Origin: Callipepla californica brunnescens
Lineage: Eukaryota; Chordata; Aves; Galliformes; Odontophoridae
Assembly: GCA_023055505.1 (NCBI GenBank)
Contig: JALIRH010000002.1
Location: 26,666,437 to 26,730,436, forward strand
Reading direction: 5' to 3'
Length of the DNA: 64,000 nt
Part shown: one piece after another, positions 1 to 11,254 of the stretch
Layout of the letters: the number at the start of each line of letters is the position of its first letter
Position numbering within the stretch: position 1 is the stretch's first letter
Notes under the pieces: model-generated
Database searches by the model: none
Told to the model about the DNA's origin: nothing
What the model saw: the letters and a program-made list of their open reading frames with translations, nothing else
Position numbers and translations under genes: made by a program

Positions 1-2954
1 TCAAAAGTAGAAGTTGCAAAGATTAAGTAGGCACAGTTAGTTAACTAGGCTCAGTTCAGTTGGACAGTCAGCAGTGTCTTACTTCTTGTTCCCAAATGTT
101 CCCAAATACAGTCATTCAAGGCTTCTCAGATTTATCCCAGCTGCTTGCATAAAACATATTGTTTTATTATTACCATATGGATTTTGTGTATATAGTTGTA
201 AAACAGCAATTGTTTTCAGAGTTACTGTATAAACGAATGTAGAACAACATAAAATGTTACTAATCTAAATAATAATAAAAACTTCTGGTGCAACCCCCTA
301 CTTGAGGCTTAGATTTACAACGCATGAGATCAAAACAGATGACACACTGATGATTTACTTTAATACTACCAGTCTATAGAAGAAGAAAAGTGCTGGTATC
401 AAAGGACACAGTTTATTTCATATAGGATCCAGTATTACTTTTTAAGAAGTAATATATTTCACATTTCAAATGGATTGTAGAAGTGTAAATAATAATACAG
501 ATTAGGACTAATACTTTTTATGCTAAGGTTAAAAACAATCTTCCCCTTTCCTTATCTTTCTGAAATATTTCACGTCTTTGCTCTAGAGATGTCAATTCAG
601 TCCTTTTCGACATTGGTCACTAGCCAATAAATTAGGAGATTAGCATAATGTTGGAACCTCATGACTGTAGGCATTTTCATTAAAGAAAGAATGTCTTTTC
701 ATTATTTTTCTCATGCTCTAAGGGTAGACAATGTTACCACTGTATCCTGTGATTATCATCCTATATTCATCTGTGCTCTGAAATCCATGCCATAAATCTA
801 ATTTGTATTATATAACATGAGATTTCAGTGAGACTGTAAGCAATGGCAAAGAGCAAAGAATGTAACCTTCTATTTAGAGAAAATTTAATCTATTACAAAC
901 ACATCTTCTATTTTAAAAGAACATTTTTTTCTCCCAAACACTTAGCAATCTGTCAACATATATTCCTAACTCAGTTGCACAGATTACTCTGACCCAGAGA
1001 TTTCATAATATAAAACATCGTTATGATAGTTACTTGAATTACATCAACATCAGCAAACATTAATTGAGCTAATTCTAGATAATGTGCATTCTTGTTTTAA
1101 TATGCTTCCCAGCATTATTGAAGACCTGAACTAGGTTCTTAAACAGCCCAGTTACTTGCAGCAAGTTTATATACCAGGTTGAGAAGCAGAAAGGAAAGAA
1201 TTATTATTTTTTATTCATATTGTCTATATTTTCCAGCCACTTCCAGGGTCTTTCCAGCCCTTGAGGAAGTCTAGGTGCATACTGAACTTATTCATCAAGC
1301 TTAGTAATTTCCAGTTTTTCATGGCTTTTAAATGAAATCTAGCTGTTGATTGCTTGTAAATAATGTGTTGTAAATGAAAAAAAAAAAAAACAAAACCAAA
1401 AAACAACCCCAAACATTTTGCTGACTATGACAATGTGTTATTTTCTTTTTATATGTGATTTACAAGTCATGGAAACCAACTTTCTGGACTTCCACTAATT
1501 TAGACTATAAAACGGGACAAAGAATGTGAGCTAGAATTCACAACAGAAACCTTGACTTTCCCTGTGTTTATTTTTAAGTGACCTAAATCACAGTGAGTAT
1601 TAAATTCTTTCTCTCTCATGGAACAGTGCAGGAAGGTTTTAGCAAAGTTCTCACCTAGACTCTTTCAGTGGGAATAAATCAAGACAGATTTCATGCTTTC
1701 GTGTAACATAAAATGCAAATTGTCAGGAAACTCACAGTATCTGTCAGCTGTTAATCATTTACATCACTGTCAGTCCAAAAATACACCCACTTTTGCAGAC
1801 ATGCTCTTGTGATATTAAAAATTGTGAGAAAAAGTCAGCAATAACTGAGAGAAACATGATCTTTCTCTTGTGGAACTATTGGAGATTTTTCCAATTTTGC
1901 CTAACTGACTTTGTATTATTAACTATTTAAATTTCACGTGTTTTCTTTATGCAAGTACAATAAAAAGATGTCAGTTAAGTATGTATTTCTGTCCTTACTG
2001 AAGGTGCTAAAAGGCAGACACTATCAGTGTCACAAAATGCCTTTACTTAAAAACTATTATCTATCTGGGAACAAGCAATTAAATGCTATTTAGAACTAGA
2101 TGAATATTCATCATTTTCATCTTCCTCACATGGAAATGTATAGTTATTTCTGTCCTTGTTTTTCAGAGAAATTATTGCAGAAACAGGAATAACCAGATAC
2201 TTTTATTCCTTATTTTAAAAGTGCTACTAGGATTAATTGCCATGAGAGCAATACCATCTGTCAGTGTCCCACAACAACATATCATGAAAGTATCCAATTA
2301 GCAAATTTAGGATGCAGTTTAATTAATCAAATATAAAGCTTCAGATTTAAGACTGCTTATTTCTCTTTTCACTTCAGTAATCCCCCTTGTTTTGTGTAAT
2401 ACAGTCAACTCTTTTTTATGCTGTTTGCATTAGCTAACCTTCAGTTTGCATCTGAAAGTTGTATTTTGAAAACAATATTTTTTCACAGTTTTATGCACTT
2501 CAGCTATTACATGTATCAAGAGCTAATTTAGAGCTCTTTTGACTTAAAACAGGACCTAACTGTAAAGATTAATTTTTATACCTGACCTTCACAACTGAAG
2601 GATTAGATTATTTCTGGCTACTGCTGTATTTCTTCCTTTATAGGTTCAAATGGCAGCACTGCATTAAACAAAGTAATTATGTTCATTAGTTGTCTTTATG
2701 CCCCTACAGAAATAGTCTGGGGGATTCTGTCTGTTTGCCTGTGTACATTTGTGGTTCAGTGGATGTCCTTAATATTGTGGTGGAAGAGGATATTGTGGAA
2801 ATAGTTTTTATAGCTTGGACTACTTTCAATTTTGTAGCATATCCTTTTAAATAAAATCTGATAGATAAATTCATTGGTAAATAACTTTTACTCCTATAAA
2901 ACTGCCACGATTTGATAGAAAAATTTCCAAAGTGCTTCTTATTATTGATGGTGA
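1..2954. other. Unannotated AT-rich single-copy-looking DNA
   Basis: No transposon ends, exons or RNA genes are recognised here. The longest frame is 93 codons on the minus strand (2704-2985), with no recognisable domain. The composition looks like neutral avian intergenic or intronic sequence, with several short homeodomain-type AT motifs such as TTTAATTAATC near 2318. Ordinary background is the best reading. Confidence 0.6.
1373..1415. repeat. A-rich low-complexity tract
   Basis: A run of 14 A's is followed by CAAAACC-type A/C-rich sequence. No retroposed gene or LINE tail is recognisable directly upstream, so this is annotated as simple low-complexity DNA. Confidence 0.8.
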
Positions 2955-3027
2955 TGGTGAAAGACTTCTTCCAATGAGAACTCATGAAAAGTATCTGTCA
3001 GGAGAACAGTGGGATTAGGCCTAGGAA
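2955..3027 (+). repeat. Dispersed repeat, copy A
   Basis: This segment aligns with 4132-4203 in the same orientation. Both carry GAAAGA(c/g), then TTCCAATGAGAAC, CATGAAAAGTATCTG, CAGGAGAA and later GGCC. The core of about 40 bases differs at only a few positions and the outer parts are looser. The two copies lie about 1.2 kb apart with unrelated sequence around them. It could be an old local duplication or two members of a repeat family I do not recognise. Confidence 0.6.
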
Positions 3028-4131
3028 ATTTCAGACAAGATCAACAATTTGGTCCTAAAAACTATTTTATAGTTTCTCTTTTTCTTCAAATAGGCAGTAG
3101 CAGATACTAATCCTTTCTCATCAGTTCACACTACTAAGTGTCTGAAATAGCAAAGTGGTAAATGTTTGTTCTAAGGATTGTAGGCAAGTATAAAAATGCC
3201 ATTTGTATTATATCTCTTTTGAAAGTAATTGTGCAGTTTTGTTGGAAGGTAATAATTGGTAATCACAGAAATGAGAAAACTGTCTGGCCTACCAAGGAGA
3301 ACAATGATTTTTGAATGCTATGGGGAAAGCCTGCCATTTTGATTTTGTTTTCTGTTTACATTGAGAATCAGTCAACTTTTTCATCACAAAAGCAAAACAG
3401 AACAAGAAATACAGGGATGCAGGAAATACAGGGATTATCAAATTTGCATCTGTCATTAATCACTCATTGCCTATCATTAGTAAATGTTATGGAATATACG
3501 TTTGCAATGCATCCAGAAATTAATGCTATCAAGTTCTTCTGCAGGTCCTTTGAATGCTTCTGAATTTGTATCCACATCTATGTCTGTATTTAAACAAAAT
3601 AAATTAAAACTTAAAAACTCCTAAAATGATGCTAAAATGGTTCTCATTTACAATCCTGTGTTAGTATCATAACATCTTCTACTGAACCCCTAAACCTCAT
3701 TTACATTCTCATGTATACATGTTCTTCGATCCTTTCTGTGACAGAGGTTGTGAATAATAGTAAAATTACTAGCTATTTCATACACCAGCTTTAAGACAAA
3801 AGCCAAGAGTGATGAATGACTGTGGGAAGAACTGACCTAAATTCAGTTCTGTGATCAATATTACAGATCAGGTTGATAAAAAATAGCTGAAGAATTACAT
3901 CTCGTTGTTAAGCAAGACTTAATTGTATTTCTGTTTCTTCCCTGATGTTTCAGAGCAGGTCTTTGAGCTGAGAGAATACCTTCTATCATTGCTATATCAC
4001 TTAAATCCCGAATGAAATGATTATTGAGCTTCATATCTTGAACTCAGCCCCACTCCCTTATGCAGAAACATAAAGATCAGATTTTCAAAGATTTGTCTTT
4101 ATCTTTTGAATGCAGGGTCTTATTTTCTTAT
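3028..4131. other. Unannotated AT-rich DNA
   Basis: This is the stretch between the two dispersed-repeat copies. The only visible structure is a small 17-base-period duplication (GAAATACAGGGAT at 3406 and again at 3423). The frame at 3315-3563 (82 codons) covers that duplication and has no recognisable domain. Confidence 0.55.
3406..3435 (+). repeat. Short tandem duplication, period 17
   Basis: The 13-mer GAAATACAGGGAT is present twice, 17 bases apart and without mismatch. It is typical of replication slippage. Confidence 0.75.
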
Positions 4132-4203
4132 GATATTGAAAGAGTTCCAATGAGAACACATGAAAAGTATCTGGCAGGAGAATAACAGGATCAGGCCAAG
4201 AAG
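4132..4203 (+). repeat. Dispersed repeat, copy B
   Basis: Second copy of the sequence at 2955-3027, in direct orientation. It is followed at once by an AT-rich tract, an arrangement seen for retroposed sequences with simple tails. Copy A has no such tail, so the mechanism stays open. Confidence 0.6.
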
Positions 4204-4205
4204 AT

Positions 4206-4258
4206 GTTTTTTATTTATAATTTTATTTTTTATTTTATTTATAATTTTATTTTATAAT
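4206..4258. repeat. T/A low-complexity tract
   Basis: TTTTTTATTTATAATTTTA-type sequence made of repeated TTTTATTT and TATAATTTTA blocks, with no G or C over about 50 bases. Confidence 0.85.
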
Positions 4259-5385
4259 CACATGAATAAAATAAGTACAATCCTTTTAAGTAGAGAAATA
4301 AGCAAGTTTGTATATTGTCCTTTGGCAGGAGAGTGGCAAACATATCTCAGGAGTGTCAAGGGATCTCTACTATCCACTCCCATCTGTCCATCTGCCTGCA
4401 AGTGGAGTGTCTTTTACAACTTTAGTGAGTACGATTCTATGATTTTCTGGTTCCTCTGTTTTCTCACAAGTTTTTAAAATCTATAAGCTGGTGGAATTGA
4501 AAGGTAAACTTGCAGTATGGTAAAAGCTATCTGAGTAAGGCAAAAGAGTATAATTTTCAAAAAATATATAATCTTGGTTATTAGCTGCCTCAGAAAGATA
4601 TTCAGGTATGGCTGCTTCCTAAAATAAATCACTCAAGTGCTGCATGGTCCTATAGGAATTTTCTCATGGAGGGCTCCATTGACACAGAGTTACTGATTTT
4701 TACACGTCAAGTAATTGATGTGCCACAGACATTCCCACAGCACCTTAACCACCACAAGGTGCCAACAGGGATTACACTTCAGGGATGGGAAAATATGTTC
4801 AATTTTTCCACTGGCATCTGTCACCCTGATACAAATTCCAAGCTATCATCCCACCCAGTGCCTCCTGGATATTCAGCATGGTTAACCTAAACTGGAGGAG
4901 TTAAGTGGAGTGCTTTAGGATGAATTCTGTCCTGGGAATTCTGTCCATCCACTGAGGGATTTCCAGCTGCAAAGATCCAGTATGACAGAAAGTCTAAGAG
5001 AATATATCTGATAAATCAGGCAAGTTCTATTTCCCTGTTCTTCTTTGTGTTTGAAAAGGTCAAGTCACTGTGACATAAAGAGGAGAGAGGTCAAGTAAAG
5101 TAACTACAAGTCCTCATGATGCTCCCTGTCAGGGAAGTATCATGCCTTCATGCAATCTTCTTCTGCTCATCTAGTAGCTTAAGGTAAATAACTTTCACCC
5201 GGTATTCATATCTTCAAGCTGAGTCCTCTCCTCTTGCCTCCTCCTCCTCACTTTTTATCCCATCTCTCCCACAGCAGGCCCAGACTGCCCTTAGCACTTA
5301 GCCCGTAGCCCTTCTTCTAGAAGATGCAGAGTGCTCCACTGCAACTCCTGAAGGACTTATTCTTGAATTACAGCACAGAGTAAAA
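4259..5385. other. Unannotated DNA upstream of a CR1
   Basis: No gene is seen. The frame at 4666-4890 (74 codons) has no domain. A CT-rich patch (CCTCTTGCCTCCTCCTCC) lies near 5230. The last 200 bases are noticeably more GC-rich than the surroundings, but I cannot assign them to a repeat. Confidence 0.5.
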
Positions 5386-6366
5386 CATAGAATCATTCAG
5401 ATTAGAAAAGACTTCTAAAGTCATCTAGTCCATTCATCAACCTGTCACCACCATGCAGTAGCCCATGTCTACATATTTCTCTGCCACCTCCCTGGGCAAC
5501 CTGTTCCAATGGTTGACCATTCTTTTTGGGAATAATTTCTTCCTTTAAGAAGATGAACGTCCCCAGGTGTAAATTAAGGCCACTACTTCTAACCCTATCT
5601 CTGTCACTGGGGAGAAGAGGTCAAATTCCACCTCACTCCAACCTCCTTTCAGTTAGTTGTAGAGAGTGTTAAGATCTCCCTTGAGCCTCCTCCTCTCCAG
5701 AATAAACAACCCCAATTCCCTTTGTCGCTTCTGGTAAGGCTTGTAGTCCAGGCCCCTCACCAGCTTTGTTACCCCTCTCTGGACACACTCCAGAGCCTCA
5801 GTGTCTTTCTTGTAATGAGGAGCTTGTAGTACTTGAGATGTGGCTTCACCAGAGCAAAACTTAGGGGGACAATAACCTCCTAGTACTTCTGGCTACTCTA
5901 TTTCTGATTCAAGACAGGCTTTCTTGACCACATGAACACACCGTTGGGCTCATGTTCAGCTGCCTGTCAACTGACACCCCACTCTGCCACTCTGCCACAA
6001 ACCTGTAGCATTGCATGGTGTTGCTGTGACCAAAGTGGAGGACTCAGCACTTGGTCTTCTTGAACAATCCCATTGGCCTCAGCCCATCAATCCAACCTAT
6101 CTAGATACTTCTATAGAGCCTATCTACCTCCAGGCATATCAACTCTTCCTCCTAACTTGATGTCATCTGCAGACTTAGAGAAGATGCATTCAGTCACTCA
6201 TCCAAATCTTCAATAAAGATATTGAACAGGACAGACCCCAGTACTGACTCCTGAGGAACACCGCTCATGACTAGTCACCAGCTGGATTTAACTCCATTTA
6301 CCACTAATCTCTGGGTCAGACTATCCAGCCTTTTTTTTACCCAGTGAAGAGCAAACCTGTCTATGG
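5386..6366 (-). mobile_element. CR1 LINE, 5'-truncated, minus strand
   Basis: Chicken repeat 1 non-LTR retrotransposon. Its 3' end lies at the left: the + strand opens CATAGAATCATTCAG, the complement of the CR1 tail. Moving right it runs through the 3' UTR and the C-terminal part of ORF2 into the reverse transcriptase region. Read on the minus strand, the RT active-site block is still visible as SADDIK near 6170 (family FADDTK), preceded by a degraded [19 protein letters not shown] segment near 6240. Frameshifts and stops break the frame. About 0.98 kb is retained of a roughly 4.5-kb family length, which is the usual 5' truncation from target-primed reverse transcription. The copy is old and non-functional. 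Confidence 0.93.
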
Positions 6367-8392
6367 TTATATATATTTAAATACAGGTATGAAACAGAGG
6401 CTTAAGTCCAGCAGTGTTGAATCACTAAATATCATAAGCATGTACAGAGTCAGTTAAAAATCAGTTTATTGGTTTTTGGGGAATACCATTCCCAGTGGAA
6501 CTGTTTTCTTAGCACTTCTAATATTCTGTACCCAGACAAGCATAAAATGGGCTAATAGATTTTCCAGAGGACTGATATGACTCCACCAACAAACTTAAAA
6601 GAAGTTTTTTTGGCAACACATGTATATTTTTACTCTTCATACTTATAATACCAGAGATAAATATAGATACCTTATAGCAAAATTCAGTATGGAGATGCTG
6701 ATATTCGGATTGCCTTGTTAGGGAGAAAAAGGAACAGACAATTTTCATAAAAAGCAAAAATGATGACTCTTCAGCAAAGAGAAAAAAAAATTAATCAGTT
6801 TAATTACAAGCAAATGGAGAATTGTATAACATTAAAACAGCTGTAACAGTTGGTCAGAACTTATTTCTCTGTTGTGAAACTATGCTTCATTGATTACATA
6901 GAGGTCAACATAATATTTTGAGGCTAAAATACAAAAAATTATGAACATTTTGCTTATACTTGTGATTGTGTAAATATGAAAGTAAATAATGACTAAACTG
7001 TTCACTTTCTTTAGCAGAAAACTGGTATCTTTGAAGTAATGATTGTTCAAGAATAAGGTATTAATATTTCACAGATTAACTAAGTTTTTCAACATTTATT
7101 GATTTTTATATGAGATTCAGAAAGTTACAGTACCTAGTGTTTGTCAAAAACTGTATTACAGTATTCAGTTTTCGTGTCAGCTTTATGAACTCCCCATGTA
7201 CTGAAGTGAGAATGTGGATACACCTGCTACTGACAATGCATTGGTAAATTTGTTTATTAAGACTGAATTCTGCTCTGCTGATGGCTGAATACAGTGACAG
7301 ATTTTCCTGATTGATTGGAAGTTCATGGTTGTATGAGCAGCATCTCTGCTGCAGGGAGAATGTGAAGCTTACTTTGGGTGCAGCCTTACTGAAGGTCATT
7401 TGCTTATCTCATGCACAAAGACGCTGCTTCTGCAGTTCAGCAGAGTTCAGAAGGAGTGACTAACATTGCTTATTTATGTTTTCTGTGATGGATATGAGGT
7501 AACTTTCAGAGTTAAAAGCAGAATTAAGTAAGAGCTACTCAAAGATCAAGCAAGCAACCAAACAAAACCTACAAAACTTAATGCTCATCCCTTTCTGTAT
7601 ACCATACACATCCTATCTTGCAGACACTGTTTTATATTAAATGAATAATGCAAGACTTCATGGATGGGACCCTTTTACCTATCAAGCTGAATACAAATTT
7701 GAAATGCAAATACAGCTGATGCTCAGGAGAAGGAGGAGCTCACTCTGGTTAAAGCAATAGAAGAAGACTGCAGAGATCTGGATGCTATGCTTCATTTTAT
7801 AGTATTTTCATGTGCAGGTAATGATAGTGGTAACTATGTTTCTTGTTATAACAAGAAGATTTGCTTACAGTCAAAAGTGTATTGATGTAAATACCAAACA
7901 AACTATATTATAATAATTTGTATTAAAGACTATGAATTTTAGCCCGCATGAATTCAGAAAATAAAATTTTCTTTCACATTGCCAACTCTTACCATATGTT
8001 GATTTTCTCCCTGTTAAGCTGAGAAGCAAAAAAAGAAATCTGGAAATGTCTGTCTGTGAATGTGTGCATATCATAAAGAGTTTTATATCACTATAACCAA
8101 GGCTTATGAAAAGTCTATAAATACCGCATGAACAAAGAGATCAGAATGACAGCCATATTTTACTCATGGACTCTAGACACTAAACCCTCTAGACTGAAGC
8201 ATTTATTCCAAAACATTTATCTTGAAAATCACTAGAAAGAATATGTATTTGTCTCTTATTTCCAATAGCCAACTATTGGGATTATTCTATCATAATTGCA
8301 TGGATTTCAGCTTAGATCAGGAAAGAAAAACATATTGTGAAGTGATTCTAAAGAGAATTTATTGATACAGGGCTCTATTGTCAATATTAGAA

Positions 8393-8519
8393 CATCTCTT
8401 TTTTCTATTTTTTTTCCCTCTCTTTAATGTGCATTATGAATCCTTCATCCTTATTTAGCTATTTTTTTTCTTTGTCTGGGCTTTCTTCCCCTCCCTTTGT
8501 CCTTTTTCTTTTCTTTTGC
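8393..8519. repeat. Pyrimidine-rich stretch
   Basis: Two T/C-rich blocks (CTCTTTTTTCTATTTTTTTT and TTCTTCCCCTCCCTTTGTCC-like sequence) flank a short mixed segment. This is low-complexity sequence. Polypyrimidine of this kind can precede 3' splice sites, but no credible exon follows. Confidence 0.6.
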
Positions 8520-8679
8520 ATAACTAAGACATCACTGAGCTTTAGCTCTCTTTGCATTCAGAACCAGCCACAGCACAGAACATTATAACTAAGAGCTGAG
8601 AAACGTAATTACGGTAGGACAATATCCTGCTTTGCACAAGCTTCAGAACAAGCTCCGATATTTAGTGAATCAATGTATA

Positions 8680-8693
8680 GTTGCCATAGCAAC
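8680..8693. promoter_or_regulatory. Candidate RFX X-box
   Basis: GTTGCCATAGCAAC fits every position of the palindromic RFX-family X-box consensus (GTTRCC, two bases, RGYAAC). RFX proteins bind such sites in promoters and enhancers of ciliary and neural genes. No promoter or exon is visible beside it, so any role would be distal. A single 14-base match in 64 kb is suggestive, not proof. Confidence 0.45.
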
Positions 8694-9706
8694 ATTCAGT
8701 GATCATGTTTGACCTTGCAGCCACAAAATCCTTCTTCTCGGAGGCAAATAGGAGTGTTTGCTCTGTTAACCTTTGTAGCCCTGATTGTAATGAGGGACAA
8801 AGTCCTGAGCAGTATCTGCAATGGGATAAGTATTAGAAAAAGTATGGCATGAAACTGTATTTCCACATTGTAGCTCTGTACCTGAATCATAAGTATGGAG
8901 GCAAATTGGAATCTGAAGTACTTTCATGTCACATTCAGTCTGTATTGGAAGAGTAGCAGAAAAATATCAGAAAGTATTATCTATTGTCTTTCTGTTTCTT
9001 TGTGAATCTCCTGTGCTTACTGTAACATCTTTGATTGTGACATATAGAGGAGGAATTAGCAATCATGATGAACAGCTACTCTAGGGCTATACGTTCTCCT
9101 ACTTCAGCCAGAAATTGAATCGTCACCAATTATTTTACCCCTAGCTTGCAAAAGCTAAGAATACACAGTAAAACGTGCTACAAACAAGCAGTAAGGAACA
9201 AGACTTTCTGGTGTATCATTGTTCCTTCCATTGATGCTCAGAGGCTAATCAATGCCCTGCTGAGGCTCTGAGGCTAAGGGACTCATAAAAGTTTAAGTTG
9301 TTCAAATGGCATAATGACTTTGATACTTTGTGATATTCACCTTATCATATGCAGGCAGCAGATTCACTTCTTGTTTTAATAGTGCAGCTCTTGATATATA
9401 GCTACTTGTTATTTTCTGATTGTTAATTTTTATGAGCTTCCTTTGTTGAATTACTGACACATGGCACATCATGGCTGCATTCTCTCACAGTTCTGCTGTT
9501 TGAACAAATAAAAAACCGTACGATCATACTATCCCAAGGGATACTTTAAAACATCATCTAATAAAATTCTTTAATATGTAGTTCTTGTTCTTTTAGAGGT
9601 TTATGTACAGCAGTTTTGTATTCTATTCCCTTGTGAGTCTTGGGATGGAACTATATTTGACCTCAATATCAAGCATTTAAAGTATTTGCTCTTTTTGTTC
9701 CCTCCA

Positions 9707-9720
9707 GACACACACACACA

Positions 9721-9759
<39 letters not shown>
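9707..9759. repeat. (CA)n microsatellite
   Basis: About 26 CA units interrupted once by CATA. In the complementary strand it creates a run of Cys-Val codons at the end of two long overlapping frames (9669-10220 and 9677-10132). Those frames are therefore not gene evidence. Confidence 0.97.
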
Positions 9760-9761
<2 letters not shown>

Positions 9762-9809
9762 TCGTAACAAATGGACTGTACTGTACAAATTAGGCTTATG
9801 TGGCAAGCA

Positions 9810-10515
9810 TTTGGTAGTAGGGGGCTGCAGGAGCTGCCTCTGTGAGAAGAATCTAGAAGCTGCCCCGTGAAGGAGCAGGCTGTCCCCTTCAGTCCACAGG
9901 CACCATGTGGAGCAGACCTCATTGTGTAGCCCTGGAGGAGACAACAGGGCAGCAGTGTATGTGGCCTGAAGGAGCTGCAGCTCATGGAGAGGAGCCCATG
10001 GTGGGGCAGGAGGGCTGGGGGAGCTGCACCTGCTGGGACTGCATGGAGCAGTGCACTCCTGAAGTGTGGGCCCAGCAGTATGGAGCCATGATGAATAAGT
10101 GCTGGGAGAGCTGCAGCCTGTGGAAAGGCCACGTGGGATCCTTACCCACGTGGGTAAGGATGGCACCTGTGTGAGGGACCCCACGTGGAGCATGGGCACA
10201 GTGTGACCATGGAGGAGCAACAGAGTCTTACAGGTTATGGGCTGACTTCAGCCTCCATTCCTCTGCAGTCCTCAAGGTTGAAGAAGGTGGATGGATGAAG
10301 ACATTCTTACTTTGCTTTTAGTTCTCACTGCTCTGGTAATAGGTAATAAGTTACATTAATTTCACATATACTGAATCTGTTCCGTCTGTGACAACAGTTG
10401 GTATTCAATCCCTGTCCTTATCTCAACCCATAATTTTTTTTTACCATATTTACTGCCACCTCCTTCTGAGGAAGGCAAGTGAAAGTACAGTGTGGTGGTA
10501 CTTACCTACCTATCA
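9810..10515 (+). mobile_element. Endogenous-retrovirus LTR, plus strand, degraded
   Basis: The right-hand part (about 10310-10510) carries the R/U5 hallmarks of a common avian LTR group: TTTAGTTCTCACTG, a decayed polyadenylation region (GGTAATAAGTTACATTAAT, AATAAG in place of AATAAA), CTGTCCTTATCTCAACCCA, and a closing block with TGTGGTGGTACTT. The left part (about 9815-10280) is the GC-richer block of GGAGCAGGCTG, GGAGCTGCAGC and ATGGAGAGGAGCC motifs found upstream of these ends in such LTRs. Family recognition is from memory and the left boundary is uncertain, as it may be lost in the neighbouring CA repeat. The TG and CA termini are not intact. No internal retroviral genes adjoin it, so it is probably a solo LTR. 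Confidence 0.7.
10138..10161. repeat. 24-bp perfect palindrome with central CACGTG
   Basis: ATCCTTACCCAC is followed directly by its exact complement, with no spacer. The centre is the E-box CACGTG at 10147-10152. Two more CACGTG hexamers lie within 60 bases, at 10130-10135 and 10182-10187. The whole cluster sits inside the LTR. Confidence 0.9.
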
Positions 10516-11254
10516 GTGAGAAATCACCTCAAGACAAATCTGGAGCAGACAGCTGGAATCACACCCTCTTCAGATGAGAATAGTTCATGCTATGGATCAG
10601 TTCACTTGTTGAGAATAGAGGCCAGAGGCAAAGTGAGGATGGGTTTTCAAGTGTCAGGAGTCAGGAGGTGATAGAACCTACTCAAATTCATACACGTTCA
10701 TCTTTCTCTGCACTTGCATTTTCTGTTTGTCTTAATTTAATTAATTATATATTTTCTCCTTTGGAAAATCTATTGCTTATAGCACAATACATCTTTAGGA
10801 TAAGAGAAAATTCTTTAATTTCTCATTAAACATAGGTTTTTCAGTGATTTGGGCACTTCTGTAAATTTTAACGATAGTATTTATTCTGTCATGTGTAAGG
10901 TTGCTATTTCTCATTAAGGACAAGACTGAATTTTGAGAGGCAAAATCAGTCATAAGAAATGAAGGACCATGAATTCTCTTCAGCTTGTAAGAATGGAAGG
11001 GACTAAGAATGTGTCATGGTTAAAAAATGAACTTAGCCAAGGAAGACACAGTCCATCATAATAAAATAATTAAATAGACATTTTTTCAACATTCCTTTCT
11101 TTTATGTCTCATATTAAACTTGTGACTTGTGGTTTGTCAGCACTGAGGTCCATTATGTTTGCTTACTGGTATTTTAAAGTGTCACAGCACTCTTACATTC
11201 CCCAACAGGGAAATGAACTTTTCAGGTCTCTTTTGGAATCATCACTCTCATTTT
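10516..11254. other. Unannotated AT-rich DNA between LTR and CR1
   Basis: No repeat or gene is recognised. The frame at 10587-10829 (80 codons) starts just outside the LTR and shows no domain. Confidence 0.5.

Larger units (their letters stand above)
6367..9706. other. Unannotated AT-rich DNA with an X-box motif
   Basis: No exon or transposon is recognised. Minus-strand frames of 64 to 97 codons (the longest at 7106-7399) show no domain. Local features are a pyrimidine-rich block at 8393-8519 and an RFX-type X-box at 8680-8693, both listed separately. Confidence 0.55.

Noticed and set aside
9669..10220. 183-codon and overlapping 151-codon minus-strand frames
   Set aside because: They read through the (CA)n microsatellite and a GC-rich LTR; the Cys-Val run and low-complexity Pro/Ser content are repeat artefacts.
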